From: Clostridia bacterium
GTDB taxonomy: Bacteria; Bacillota; Clostridia; RUG12999
NCBI GenBank assembly: GCA_022801925.1
Contig: JAAWTG010000002.1
Location: 1-64,000 of the forward strand
Length of the DNA stretch: 64,000 bases
Direction of reading: 5' to 3'
The notes under the pieces were generated by a model. The model was not told the origin of the DNA. It saw only the letters and a list, made by a program, of their open reading frames with translations, and made no database searches. This document shows positions 24,927 to 34,089 of this stretch, piece after piece. Within the stretch, counting starts at the first letter, position 1; each line of letters begins with the position of its first letter. The position numbers were made by a program, and so were the translations under genes.

Positions 24927-26307
24927 AAGCTCCCTCCTTTACAAATTTGCGCGCCCAGCGGTCTGTCAACATGCGGCGCAGTCCGAAAATACTTTTGAGC
25001 GCTTCTTCCAAATAGACACAGGGCGATACCACGTAGAGCGGCAGTTTCAGCACAATGCCAAACAGAAAGCACAGCGGCAGTCCAACACAATAGATGGAAG
25101 TGGTGTCCAGCATAAAACCAAAGAATGTGTCGCCGCCGCTGCGCAGCACACCCACGATATTAATAAAGTTAAATGCCTTAAACGGCGCATAAATAGCTAA
25201 AACCGTGATGACGTAGCGCGCGAGCGCCGCGGTTTCCGGCGTTACGTTGCGGAACAAAGTACCGACAAAGATACCGGAAAGCGACCACATACCAAGCCCT
25301 ACCAACGCGCCGATAATCCAAATCCAAAGACAAATTTGACGCGCGTGCAGTTTGGCGCGGCTGAAACTTCCTGCGCCCAGTTCCCGCCCCAGAATGACCA
25401 GCGTCGCATTGGAAAGCCCCTGGAATGCCACGGTGAAAAGCTGTTCCAGCGTGGACGCTATGTTGACCGCTGCGACAACCGCCGCGCCCATGCGTCCATA
25501 TATCATGTTGTAGCCCGCCATGCCAACGCCCCATACGGTTTCATTTAAAATGACCGGCACCGCTTTACGGTAAAAATGTCCTGCGAAAGCGCGGTCTAAC
25601 GCTCTCACATCACGCAGATGTGGGCGGTATTGCTTTTGGCAGACACGGTAGACAAACAGAAGAATCATCATAATTTCAATGCAGCGGGAAATCAGCGTTG
25701 CCACTGCCGCGCCGGCGATTTCCAGACGCGGGAAAATACCAATGCCGTAAATCAGCAAGTAGTTCAGCAAACTGTTGCAGGAAAGCGCCACCAGACTGGC
25801 GACAAGCGGCAGTTTGGGACGTCCTGTGCAGCGCAAAAGTGTGGACAGCAGCGTTGTGACGCCTGTCATCAGATAGGTGGGGGCAACAATGGGCAGATAC
25901 CGGCTGCCAAGCTGCACCAGCGTTTCGTCCGAGGTGAAAATATGCATCATCATTTTGGGAAAGGACAGCGTGACGGCGGCAACCAAAACGGCAGCGCTGC
26001 CAATGGTTAAAAATGACAACGCAGTTGTTTTGCGTACCCCTTCGCTGCTGCCCGCGCCAATATACTGTGAAATAAACGCGCCCGCTGCGCTGGAAACGCC
26101 GAAGCCCAGCATGGTCGTTACAAAATTGACCTGATTGGCGAGAGAGACCGCCGCAATAGCGTTGTCGCCCAGCCCTTCAATCAAAACAACGTCTAATATG
26201 TTGAGCAGAGAAATGATGAGATATTGTAGCGCAATGGGAAGCGCTAAAAACGTAAGCTGCTTCACAAACGCCGGATTTGGCTGTAGATAGTGCTTCAAAG
26301 ATGCCAT
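24916..26307 (-). CDS. MATE family efflux transporter (first of a pair)
   Basis: A 463-residue, 12-helix MATE antiporter very similar in order of blocks to the next gene (LPIALQYLIISLLNILDVVL, EGLGDNAIAAVSLANQVNF, RCTGRPKLP). It is the first gene of the seven-gene minus-strand operon running to UPF0182. The promoter at 26410-26438 carries flanking TTGGCA half-sites that could bind a repressor responding to the exported compound. Confidence 0.93.
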   Translation of the reverse strand: MASLKHYLQPNPAFVKQLTFLALPIALQYLIISLLNILDVVLIEGLGDNAIAAVSLANQVNFVTTMLGFGVSSAAGAFISQYIGAGSSEGVRKTTALSFLTIGSAAVLVAAVTLSFPKMMMHIFTSDETLVQLGSRYLPIVAPTYLMTGVTTLLSTLLRCTGRPKLPLVASLVALSCNSLLNYLLIYGIGIFPRLEIAGAAVATLISRCIEIMMILLFVYRVCQKQYRPHLRDVRALDRAFAGHFYRKAVPVILNETVWGVGMAGYNMIYGRMGAAVVAAVNIASTLEQLFTVAFQGLSNATLVILGRELGAGSFSRAKLHARQICLWIWIIGALVGLGMWSLSGIFVGTLFRNVTPETAALARYVITVLAIYAPFKAFNFINIVGVLRSGGDTFFGFMLDTTSIYCVGLPLCFLFGIVLKLPLYVVSPCVYLEEALKSIFGLRRMLTDRWARKFVKEGAYAD

Positions 26308-26384
26308 AGCTCCAACTCCGATATATGTAGTATTTCAGGCTGCGCGAAACGAAAACTGCACAGCCGTGTTTTTTCATTATAATA

Positions 26385-26430
26385 TGGCAGTAAATTGCCA
26401 AGTCCCTTCATTATAACATTTTTTTGGCAA
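26385..26430. promoter_or_regulatory. Possible operator: repeated TTGGCA half-sites around the MATE promoter
   Basis: TGGCA-N6-TGCCA is a symmetric site at 26385-26400. TTGCCAA at about 26395 also forms a wider inverted repeat with TTGGCAA at about 26424-26430, across the -10 box. The symmetry and position suggest a repressor site; no regulator gene is nearby. Confidence 0.4.
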
Positions 26431-26438
26431 GATTACAA
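26410..26438 (-). promoter_or_regulatory. Promoter of the MATE-MATE-smc-ftsY operon
   Basis: On the minus strand: TTGTAA, 17-nt spacer, TATAAT, about 100 nt upstream of ATG 26307. The spacer and downstream region contain TTGGCA/TGCCAA repeats (see separate entry). Confidence 0.7.
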
Positions 26439-26501
26439 CACCGAAGACAAAAATAGAAGACAAAAAAGTTCACAGTTTTTTAAATTTTTTTGAAAATACT
26501 C

Positions 26502-26530
26502 TTGTATTTTTTGTCAAAAAATTATATAAT
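26502..26530 (+). promoter_or_regulatory. Promoter of the hutP-cmk-plsC-ispH/rpsA operon
   Basis: TTGTAT, 17-nt spacer, TATAAT in a very A/T-rich segment, about 65 nt upstream of ATG 26598. It diverges from the MATE operon promoter. Confidence 0.75.
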
Positions 26531-26597
26531 ACATTTATATGTGCGTGTGACGCAAATGAAAAATAGGATGAAGGGCAAAAACAGAGGGTCTGAAAAT

Positions 26598-27011
26598 ATG
26601 GATGAATATGGCAGTAAAAAAGCGGCGTCTGCGGCGATTTCGCTTGCACTGACACTGACGCATGAAGAAGAAAAAGCGTATATGGAACAGCTTTTGAGAC
26701 AGGGGATTTGCGCAGTGGCAATGGACTACGGCGGCGAATTCGAGCATTCCATTATCAAAATTGTGGAACGGGCTGTATCGGGAGCGAAACGCTGCGGCAT
26801 GATTGGACAGACCCATGCGGAGGAAGGCGCGGTTGCCGGCGCGGCGCGGGAAGCGATTTCGCAAATCACCGCCAAAGCGGTTGGTATGAACATTGGCGGC
26901 AAGGTCGCGGTGGCGCGGTATCAGGATAATATTTGCGTCTGCGTGTTTTGCACCATTGGACTTTTGCATCTCAACGAGGTGGCAATCGGGTTGGGGCACC
27001 GCGTGATATAA
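26598..27011 (+). CDS. HutP-family RNA-binding protein
   Basis: A 137-residue protein of the HutP family. It starts at ATG 26598 (GAGGG 9 nt upstream, N-terminus MDEYGSKKAASAAISLALT as in the family); the track start is 36 codons too early and would begin upstream of the -10 box. In B. subtilis HutP is the histidine- and Mg-dependent anti-terminator of the hut operon; HutP-like proteins in many Clostridia stand apart from hut genes. Here the neighbour is cmk, 24 nt downstream. Histidine or metal ligands are not obvious beyond QTHAEEGA and GLGHR. RNA binding is inferred from family. Confidence 0.82.
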   Translation: MDEYGSKKAASAAISLALTLTHEEEKAYMEQLLRQGICAVAMDYGGEFEHSIIKIVERAVSGAKRCGMIGQTHAEEGAVAGAAREAISQITAKAVGMNIGGKVAVARYQDNICVCVFCTIGLLHLNEVAIGLGHRVI

Positions 27012-27035
27012 TTTAGGAAAGCGAGGACCGGAAGA

Positions 27036-27710
27036 TTGATAAGCGTTGCAATTGACGGACCATCGGGAGCAGGGAAAAGTACCCTTGCAAAGTATCTAGC
27101 AGAAAAATATCGGTTTATATATATTGATACAGGGGCAATGTACCGGGCGGTAGGCTGGTGGGCGTTGTCACACGGCACAGACCCGAAAGATGAAGAAGGT
27201 GTGAAACGGCTCCTGCCTGAAATAGAAATGAATATCACCCATGACGGCGCAGGCGTGCAGCGCGTATCAGTCTGCGGAACAGACGTCAGCGAAAAAATCC
27301 GTACGCCGGAGGTTTCCATGGCGGCGTCCGATGTCTCCAAGATTCCGGCAGTCCGATTGAAATTGGTGGAATTGCAGCGGGAGATTGCGCGGCAGCAGAA
27401 TGTGGTGATGGACGGTCGGGATATTGGGACTTATGTTCTGCCGGAGAGCAATGTGAAAATTTTTCTAACTGCCAGTCCGCAGGAACGTGCGCAGCGGCGT
27501 TATCAGGAGCTTTTGGAAAAAGGTGTTTCCACCACGTATGACGAGGTTTTACAAGATATTATAAAACGGGATAAAAACGACAGCAGCCGCGCGTTTGCGC
27601 CGCTGAAAAAGGCAGAGGACGCTGTGGAACTGGACACAACGGGACTAAGTTTGCAGCAGGCATGTGCAGCGCTGCTGGAGACAGTCAGCCAAAAATTGGG
27701 CGGAGAATAG
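27036..27710 (+). CDS. cmk: Cytidylate kinase
   Basis: The 224-residue enzyme phosphorylates CMP and dCMP with ATP. Evidence is the P-loop DGPSGAGKST at residues 7-16, YIDTGAMYRAVGWWAL, VVMDGRDIGTYVLP and the LID region ASPQERAQRRY. The start is TTG 27036 after GAGGACCGGA. It lies between the HutP-family gene and plsC, as in many Clostridia. Confidence 0.97.
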   Translation: MISVAIDGPSGAGKSTLAKYLAEKYRFIYIDTGAMYRAVGWWALSHGTDPKDEEGVKRLLPEIEMNITHDGAGVQRVSVCGTDVSEKIRTPEVSMAASDVSKIPAVRLKLVELQREIARQQNVVMDGRDIGTYVLPESNVKIFLTASPQERAQRRYQELLEKGVSTTYDEVLQDIIKRDKNDSSRAFAPLKKAEDAVELDTTGLSLQQACAALLETVSQKLGGE

Positions 27711-27731
27711 ACCGCATAAGGATGTGTTGGC

Positions 27732-28349
27732 TTGAATAAAACAATCTATATGATGATCAGAGCCATTGTATGGGCGTTATATAAATTGATATTCTGGATT
27801 CGTCTGGAAGGAAAAGAAAATTTGCCGGAAGGCGACGGTATGCTGTTTTGCAGCAACCATTTGAGCAATCTGGATCCGCCGACCGTGGCAGTGATGGTGC
27901 CGCGGAAACTTCGGTTTTTGGCAAAAGAGGAGTTGTTTCACAGCAAGCCTTTTGCATGGCTGATTCGTCATTTGGGCGCAACGCCCATCACACGCGGCGG
28001 CGCAGATGTGAGTGCGGTGAAAACCTGTATCCGTATTCTGCGCGGCGGTGAAAATCTGCTGATGTTCCCGCAGGGAACACGGCGCGAGACGTTGCGGGAA
28101 AAAGATGTGAAACCGGGCGCGCTTGTGATTGCACAGCGCAGCAATGTACCGATTGTGCCGGTTGCGATTTGTGGGAAATACCGTCCGTTTTCACGCATGA
28201 AAGTGAAAATCGGAAAATGTATCACGCAGGAAGAAGTGCGCCGCATCACGGAAAATGAGACGGTAACCGATAAAATGGAGGCGTTGCGGCATTTGCTCTA
28301 TGAGCGCATGGCGGCGTTGATGGAAGGTGACGGCAATCTTGCAAAGTAA
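27732..28349 (+). CDS. plsC: 1-acyl-sn-glycerol-3-phosphate acyltransferase
   Basis: The 205-residue membrane-bound acyltransferase makes phosphatidic acid from lysophosphatidic acid. An N-terminal hydrophobic helix (about 5-22) precedes the catalytic H-x4-D motif (His43, Asp48 in NHLSNLD), and FPQGTRR is the glycerol-phosphate binding motif. It starts with TTG 27732, with AAGGA about 9 nt upstream. The 3' end overlaps the ispH/rpsA start. Confidence 0.94.
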   Translation: MNKTIYMMIRAIVWALYKLIFWIRLEGKENLPEGDGMLFCSNHLSNLDPPTVAVMVPRKLRFLAKEELFHSKPFAWLIRHLGATPITRGGADVSAVKTCIRILRGGENLLMFPQGTRRETLREKDVKPGALVIAQRSNVPIVPVAICGKYRPFSRMKVKIGKCITQEEVRRITENETVTDKMEALRHLLYERMAALMEGDGNLAK

Positions 28350-30597
28350 TATCAAAGTGGCGGATTGCTGTGGATTTTGTTTTGGCGTCCGGCGGGCGGT
28401 GGAACTTGCCGAACAGGAGGCGGAACGCTGTGGCAAAATTTATACCTATGGGGAATTGATTCACAATCCGCAGGAAACCAACCGCCTTCGGGCGCGCGGT
28501 ATTATTCCGCTGGAGGAAATTGGGGAAAAACATACCGAAAAAATCATCATCAGAGCGCATGGAATCGGGCGCAGAGAGGAAGAAATTCTGCGGCAAAATT
28601 TCGGTGGCGTGGTAGATTTAACTTGTCCATTTGTAAAAAAAATTCACAATATTGCAGAAAAGTATTGCCAAAAGGGGTATAAAATTGTTATAATAGGAGA
28701 TAGGCTTCATCCGGAGGTGCGTGGAATTCGTGGCTGGTGCGACGGAAACAGCGCAGTAATCGGGGATGAAACAGAGGCGAGAACCTATGACAGAAAAATT
28801 TGCGTGGTTGCGCAGACGACCATCAAACAGGCAGTGTTTGACGGTGCAGTGCGGCAGTTGAAAAAGCTAAACGGTGACGTGGTGGTGTGCAACACCATTT
28901 GTAGCGCCACTGCACAGCGGCAGCAGGCGGCGGCGGAACTCGCGAAACAAGTGGAGGAAATGATTGTCATAGGCGGCAAAAAAAGTTCCAATACGCGCAA
29001 GCTGTATGAAGTGTGCAGCGTATATTGCGCCAATACGCGCATGATTGAGAGCGCGGCGGAATTGGAACAAGGCTGCGGGTGCAGCGGTAACATTGGTATC
29101 ACGGCAGGCGCTTCAACGCCGGGCCATATAATAAAGGAGGTTATTCACACTATGGAGGAAAACATCAAAAACGTTGCAGAGCAGGGAAATGAGTTCGCTC
29201 AGCTTTTTGAAGAATCCTTGAAAACTTTAAATACAGGAGAGACGGTACGCGGTACGGTAATGGAAATTCGCCCCACTGAAGTATTGGTTGACCTCGGCTT
29301 TAAATCCGACGGCATTATCCCGCTGTCCGAACTGTCGGACGACCCGACAGCGGATCCGGCTACCCTTGTAAAAGTTGGCGATGACATCGAAGTATTTGTT
29401 GTCCGTGTCAATGACATGGAAGGACAAGTTCTGCTCTCCAAAAAGAAAGTGGAACAGAAAAAGAACTGGGAAAAAATCGTAGCGGCGCAGGAAAACAATG
29501 AAATTTTAACCGGCCGCGTTGTGGAAGTGATGGAAAAAGGCGTATCTGTCTTTGCGGAAGGTATGCGTATTTTCATTCCGGCGTCTCAGGCAAGCGAACG
29601 CTATATGGCTGATTTGTCAGAATTGAAAGGACAGGAATTCCCGTTTCGCATTATTGACATCAACGAACGCCGTCACCGTGTAGTCGGTTCCATTAAGAGC
29701 GTTCTGAAAGAAGAATCCCAGAAGAAACAGGATGCATTTTGGGCTGACGCGGCAGTTGGCAAAGAATATCACGGCACCGTGAAATCTATCACGGATTTCG
29801 GTGCATTTGTGGATATCGGCGGCGTAGACGGTCTGTTGCATGTATCTGAAATGTCTTGGAAGAAAATCCATCATCCGTCCGAAGTGGTGAAAGTCGGCGA
29901 TGAAATCGACGTGTTCATTAAAGCGCTGGATGAAGAAAACCGTAAAATTTCTCTGGGTCACAGAAAAGACGAAGACAATCCGTGGCTGAACTTTGGATCC
30001 AACCATAAGGTTGGTGACATTGTAAACGGAACCGTTGTGCGTCTGGTGCCGTTTGGCGCATTTGTTGACATTGACGGCGTGGACGGACTGATTCACATTT
30101 CCGAACTGTCCTGGAAACGCATCAATCATCCGTCTGAAATTTTAAGTGAAGGACAAGTGATTGAATGCAACATCAAGGACATTGATGTGGAAAAACAGAA
30201 ACTGTCTCTGGGCTATAAACGCGTAGAGGACAATCCGTGGGAAATTTTCAAGAGCAAATACAGCGAAGGCGATGTTGTGACTTGTAAAGTCGTTAGAATG
30301 GTGTCCTTTGGCGCATTTGCAGAAATTTTGGAAGGTGTGGACGGATTGATTCACATTTCTCAGATTGCAAACCGCCGTATCGCGAACGTTGCAGAAGCGC
30401 TCAGCATCGGGCAGGAAGTGGAAGCAAAGATTATTGAAATTAAAGAAGAAACCGGAAAAGTATCTTTAAGCATCCGCGCGCTGTTGGAGGATGGAGAAAC
30501 TGCTGCAATGCCGGAAGAAGCTGCTGAAACAGCGGAACCGGTCGCGGAAGAAACTGTAGAAGAAGTGCCGGCTGCGGAAGACGGCGAAGAAGCATAA
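28339..30597 (+). CDS. ispH-rpsA: Fused IspH (HMBPP reductase) - ribosomal protein S1
   Basis: A 752-residue natural fusion. Residues about 1-275 are 4-hydroxy-3-methylbut-2-enyl diphosphate reductase, the last enzyme of the MEP isoprenoid pathway. Its Fe-S cysteines are in CCGFCFGV, TCPFVKK and TICSAT, and HNPQE and GASTPGHII are substrate motifs. Residues about 290-700 are five S1 RNA-binding repeats (for example GTVKSITDFGAFVDIGGVDG), followed by an acidic tail. This fusion is known in Clostridia. I favour TTG 28339, because GGAAGGTGA lies 8 nt upstream; the track uses GTG 28327, which sits on that site. An internal AAAGGAGG before ATG at about 29150 could also give separate S1. Confidence 0.95.
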   Translation: MQSNIKVADCCGFCFGVRRAVELAEQEAERCGKIYTYGELIHNPQETNRLRARGIIPLEEIGEKHTEKIIIRAHGIGRREEEILRQNFGGVVDLTCPFVKKIHNIAEKYCQKGYKIVIIGDRLHPEVRGIRGWCDGNSAVIGDETEARTYDRKICVVAQTTIKQAVFDGAVRQLKKLNGDVVVCNTICSATAQRQQAAAELAKQVEEMIVIGGKKSSNTRKLYEVCSVYCANTRMIESAAELEQGCGCSGNIGITAGASTPGHIIKEVIHTMEENIKNVAEQGNEFAQLFEESLKTLNTGETVRGTVMEIRPTEVLVDLGFKSDGIIPLSELSDDPTADPATLVKVGDDIEVFVVRVNDMEGQVLLSKKKVEQKKNWEKIVAAQENNEILTGRVVEVMEKGVSVFAEGMRIFIPASQASERYMADLSELKGQEFPFRIIDINERRHRVVGSIKSVLKEESQKKQDAFWADAAVGKEYHGTVKSITDFGAFVDIGGVDGLLHVSEMSWKKIHHPSEVVKVGDEIDVFIKALDEENRKISLGHRKDEDNPWLNFGSNHKVGDIVNGTVVRLVPFGAFVDIDGVDGLIHISELSWKRINHPSEILSEGQVIECNIKDIDVEKQKLSLGYKRVEDNPWEIFKSKYSEGDVVTCKVVRMVSFGAFAEILEGVDGLIHISQIANRRIANVAEALSIGQEVEAKIIEIKEETGKVSLSIRALLEDGETAAMPEEAAETAEPVAEETVEEVPAAEDGEEA

Positions 30598-30615
30598 TTA
30601 AAATAAGAACAGAAG

Positions 30616-30652
30616 GCTGCGTACAAAAATATGTGCGCAGCTTTGTTTTTTT
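30616..30652 (+). terminator. Terminator after ispH-rpsA
   Basis: The stem GCTGCGTACA pairs with TGTGCGCAGC (one G-U), with a 6-nt loop and a TTTGTTTTTTT tail. It ends the hutP-cmk-plsC-ispH/rpsA operon. Confidence 0.9.
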
Positions 30653-30780
30653 GCCGCAAAAAAGAGGATTTTCGGCTTTGTATGTCGTATATGATAAAAC
30701 AGGAGGCTGTTTTGCAGAGAACTGCAATATGCCGCATCCTTAAATTAGGGCGGAAATGTGTGGAAAAGAGTGGAAGAACA

Positions 30781-31779
30781 ATGACAATTCGACAGCGGAC
30801 ACAGGAAATAGAGCGGCTGACGCTTTGCAGTGAAGCAATGCTTTCGGAAAACACGCATGGGCGCCAGCGGCAGGAAGCGGAATGTGAAGTCCGTACGCCG
30901 TTTCAGAGGGACAGGGACAGAATCCTGCATTCTAAAGCGTTCCGCCGCCTGAAACATAAAACACAGGTGTTCATCACGCCGGAGGGCGACCATTACCGGA
31001 CGCGTTTGACGCATACGCTGGAGGTGTCGCAGATTGCCCGTAGCATTGCGCGCGGCTTGCGGCTGAATGAGGATTTGACGGAAGCCATTGCGTTGGGACA
31101 TGATTTGGGACATACGCCGTTTGGACATGCGGGAGAGCGGGCGCTCGACCGTGTGCATGAAGGCGGCTTTGAACACAACCGGCAGAGCATTCGTGTGGTG
31201 GAAACGGAAAACGGAAAAGGGCTGAATTTGTGTTATGAAGTTAAAGATGGAATACTCAACCACCGGTCCAAAGACCTACCCATGACCATGGAGGGACAGG
31301 TGGTGCGTTTTTCCGATAAATTCGCCTATATCAACCACGATATCGATGATGCACTGCGTGCCGGTATTCTCAAAGAGCAGGATATTCCTACGCATTGCCG
31401 TAAAGTGTTGGGACAGTCGTGCAGCGACCGCATTGATACGTTGGTGAAAGATGTGATTTATACCGGATTTGTAAATGGAAAGGTTGCTATGACGTCGGAG
31501 GTGGCGGACGCCGTTTATGCGCTTCGCAGCTATATGCGCAATACGGTTTATATCGGTTCCGTTGCGAAAACGGAAGAAGGCAAAGCGGAACATATTGTGG
31601 AAACGCTATATACCTATTTTTGTGCACACCGCGAAAAATTACCGGAGGATGAACAAAAGCAAATTGAGCGCTTTGGTATCAGCCGCGTGGTATGTGATTA
31701 TATCGCAGGCATGTCGGACAGCTATGCAGTGCATAAATTTGAGGAGATTTTTGTGCCCAAAGCCTGGACGGTATTTTAA
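30781..31779 (+). CDS. Deoxyguanosinetriphosphate triphosphohydrolase-like HD protein
   Basis: A 332-residue HD-domain phosphohydrolase of the dGTPase-like family. ATG 30781 has GGAAG upstream and gives the usual family N-terminus; the track start is 50 codons earlier. The HD motifs are visible as RTRLTHTLEVSQIAR, GHDLGHTPFGHAGE, and a later Asp in NHDIDDA. It removes triphosphate from dNTPs and so affects dNTP pools. In many Firmicutes it lies right before dnaG, as here. No clear terminator follows; an inverted-repeat element separates it from dnaG. Confidence 0.92.
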   Translation: MTIRQRTQEIERLTLCSEAMLSENTHGRQRQEAECEVRTPFQRDRDRILHSKAFRRLKHKTQVFITPEGDHYRTRLTHTLEVSQIARSIARGLRLNEDLTEAIALGHDLGHTPFGHAGERALDRVHEGGFEHNRQSIRVVETENGKGLNLCYEVKDGILNHRSKDLPMTMEGQVVRFSDKFAYINHDIDDALRAGILKEQDIPTHCRKVLGQSCSDRIDTLVKDVIYTGFVNGKVAMTSEVADAVYALRSYMRNTVYIGSVAKTEEGKAEHIVETLYTYFCAHREKLPEDEQKQIERFGISRVVCDYIAGMSDSYAVHKFEEIFVPKAWTVF

Positions 31780-32287
31780 TAGAAAAATTTGTATACAATT
31801 TCTAATTGAAATGGTACTTTCATAGGAAAGCGCCGTGATTTTAAACAAGAATATAAATTCTGACAAAAATAAAAAGGGTTTTCGCATTGTTTGTCGAATA
31901 TAGGCATAAGAGAATTGAATATGCTTGCGCCATGCAGGGAAAATTTTTCGTAAATGCGCGCCCGCGAACCGCTTTCCATACCACTCCGTGGCACGCGTAC
32001 CCTCTGGGGCACACGTACGTCCAGTATACAAAGGAACCTTTTCCTTGCCTTACAAAAAATTTTCTCACGTCTGGTTCTGCGAAGTCCCTAGGAGCAGATT
32101 TTTCTGTAGGCAAGGCAAAAATACGCAGGAATACTAATGTATGAGGGTATTTTTAACACAGCATACGGGAAAATCTGCTTCTCAGGGACCGCATGAGATT
32201 CGACTCCCTTATGCCTAAGTAAAATGTGCCAAGTGGGACAAGCTTTTTGAAATGAAGAAGCAGTCCGTTAGAGGAGAGAAGAGAATC
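31780..32287. other. 508-bp gene-free gap carrying an inverted-repeat element
   Basis: Besides the element at 31903-32215, the gap has an A/T-rich near-palindrome AGAAAAATTTGTATACAATTTCT at about 31781-31803. The overlapping ORFs in the track (for example 31887-32144, 31925-32137) run through the element's hairpins in several frames and look like spurious reading frames. The dnaG ribosome site is at about 32270-32276. Confidence 0.6.
31903..32215. mobile_element. MITE-like element: 313 bp, terminal inverted repeats, TA flanks
   Basis: The left end GGCATAAGAGAATTGAAT matches the complement of the right end ATTCGACTCCCTTATGCC with three mismatches. Both ends abut TA, the target duplication typical of the IS630/Tc1-mariner group. 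Internal inverted repeats are GAAAATTTTTCGTAA with TTACAAAAAATTTTC, CCTTGCCT with AGGCAAGG, and AGCAGATTTTTC with GGAAAATCTGCT. It encodes no transposase. Partial copies of its ends occur at 8984, 36804 and 63883. Confidence 0.7.
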
Positions 32288-34030
32288 GTGGCATCGTATT
32301 ATCCAGAAGAATTAATCAATGAAATCATCATGGCGAACGATTTGGTAGATGTAATCGCCGGTTACGTGCAGCTAAAAAAGGCGGGCAGAAGCTATAAAGG
32401 ACTGTGTCCGTTTCACAATGAAAAAACGCCGTCGTTTACCGTGTCGCAGGAAAAACAGCTGTATCATTGTTTTGGCTGCGGCGAAGGCGGCAGCGTGATT
32501 CAGTTCATTGAAAAAATTGAAAATCTGGATTTTGTGGAAACCATTCAGTTTTTGGCGCAGCGGGCGGGCATTCAGTTGCCGGAGGGCAATGAAAAAGCAG
32601 ATGACAGCGTGTTTTATGCCAAAAAGAAAAAAATGCTGGAGATGTATCGCCATACTGCAAGATTCTATGTGGACATCTTATATGGTGAGGCGGGCAAACC
32701 CGGACGGGATTATTTGGTGCAGCGCGGGCTGGACGTTAAGACTGCCAAGCATTTTGGTTTGGGTTATGCGCCGGATAAATTTGATGAATGTGTGCGCTTT
32801 TTAAAGGGAAAGGGATATGACGAAGCATTGATAGAGGAAGCGGGATTGGCGCGCCAAGGGAAAAACGGAAAGTATTATGATTTTTTTCGCGGCAGACTGA
32901 TGGTGCCTATTATTGATATCCGCGGTAACGTCATTGCATTTGGCGGACGGATTTTGGACGATGGACAGCCAAAGTATCTCAACTCGCCGGATACGCCGAT
33001 TTTCAACAAAAACAAAACCCTGTTTGCGTTCAACTTTGCCAAACGGTATTGCAGTGAGCAAATCATTGTGGCAGAGGGATATATGGACGTCATTGCTCTG
33101 CACCGTGCAGGCTTTCAAAACGCGGTGGCAACGCTGGGCACGGCAATCACCAGCAACCATGTGGGTATGCTGGCACGGTATACCAAAGAAGTGGTGCTTT
33201 GCTATGACAGCGATGACGCGGGGCGAAAGGCGACGGAACGGGCGCTGGAATTGTTGCAGCGCGTGAATATCCGCACGAAGGTATTGCATGTGACGGACGC
33301 CAAAGACCCGGACGAATTTATCAAAAAGAAGGGCGCACAGGGATTTGCAAGGTTGCTCGGGAAATCGGAAAATAGCATGATGTACCAAGTGGGAGAATTG
33401 AAAAAGCAATATGATTTGGGAAATCTGGAAGAAAAAATTGAGTTCTTAAATGAATTGGCAAAGCTTTTTGCCAAAATAAGCAATCCCATTGAACGGGAGA
33501 TATTGGTGCGTGAAGCGGCGGCGGAGTCCGGCGTGAGCGAGGACGCGATATTTGCGCAGATTCGAGAAAATCAGTATAATATTGAAAAAAATAGAAATAA
33601 TGAGATTGAAAGAGCCAAAAACAGGCAGCTTGTCCAAAACAGGGTGCAGCATAAGGATATTCAGACAGAGTTATATGAAGGAATGCTGGCAAATTTGATT
33701 TGTACGGACAAGCAGGTATATCTTGCTGTGCGGGAGCGGGCAGAGACAGACTTTTTTAAAAGTCCTGCGGCGCGCAGTTTTATGCAAAAGGTCTATCAGC
33801 AGTGGGACAGCGGGCAAGTTCCGGATATGCCGTTGATTTTGGGGCAGATGGAAGCGGAGCAGGCGCGGGAAATATCGGTGGCAGCGTCGCGTGAACTGCC
33901 CTATGCGGATAATGTCAAAGCGGCAGAGGATATTCTCCAAACCATTGAGGGAAGACGCAAGAATGCACAGGCGGCGCAAATAGGAAGTGCAGAAGAACTG
34001 GATAACCTACTCAAATCGTTAAAAAAATAA
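32288..34030 (+). CDS. dnaG: DNA primase DnaG
   Basis: The 580-residue primase makes RNA primers at replication forks. The zinc-binding domain [13 protein letters not shown]...[10 protein letters not shown] (about 38-64) is followed by the Toprim core with [11 protein letters not shown] and [11 protein letters not shown] (about 260-320) and a C-terminal DnaB-interacting region. GTG 32288 is favoured (GAGGAG upstream; family start [13 protein letters not shown]); the track ATG 32252 has no ribosome site. It heads dnaG-rpoD-trmK-nif3. Confidence 0.95.
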   Translation: MASYYPEELINEIIMANDLVDVIAGYVQLKKAGRSYKGLCPFHNEKTPSFTVSQEKQLYHCFGCGEGGSVIQFIEKIENLDFVETIQFLAQRAGIQLPEGNEKADDSVFYAKKKKMLEMYRHTARFYVDILYGEAGKPGRDYLVQRGLDVKTAKHFGLGYAPDKFDECVRFLKGKGYDEALIEEAGLARQGKNGKYYDFFRGRLMVPIIDIRGNVIAFGGRILDDGQPKYLNSPDTPIFNKNKTLFAFNFAKRYCSEQIIVAEGYMDVIALHRAGFQNAVATLGTAITSNHVGMLARYTKEVVLCYDSDDAGRKATERALELLQRVNIRTKVLHVTDAKDPDEFIKKKGAQGFARLLGKSENSMMYQVGELKKQYDLGNLEEKIEFLNELAKLFAKISNPIEREILVREAAAESGVSEDAIFAQIRENQYNIEKNRNNEIERAKNRQLVQNRVQHKDIQTELYEGMLANLICTDKQVYLAVRERAETDFFKSPAARSFMQKVYQQWDSGQVPDMPLILGQMEAEQAREISVAASRELPYADNVKAAEDILQTIEGRRKNAQAAQIGSAEELDNLLKSLKK

Positions 34031-34089
34031 CCATTCACATAAAAAGATATTTTGATACATACCCGGGCGGGAATTTTAGGAGGATCTAT

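Noticed and set aside
31781-31803. Near-palindrome AGAAAAATTTGTATACAATTTCT after dgt as a terminator
   Set aside because: It is A/T-only in its stem and has no U tract following, so it would be a very weak terminator; it may be chance.
31887-32144. ORFs inside the 313-bp element (85 and 70 residues)
   Set aside because: They overlap in several frames, run through nested inverted repeats and have no ribosome site; they fit spurious frames of a repeat, not genes.
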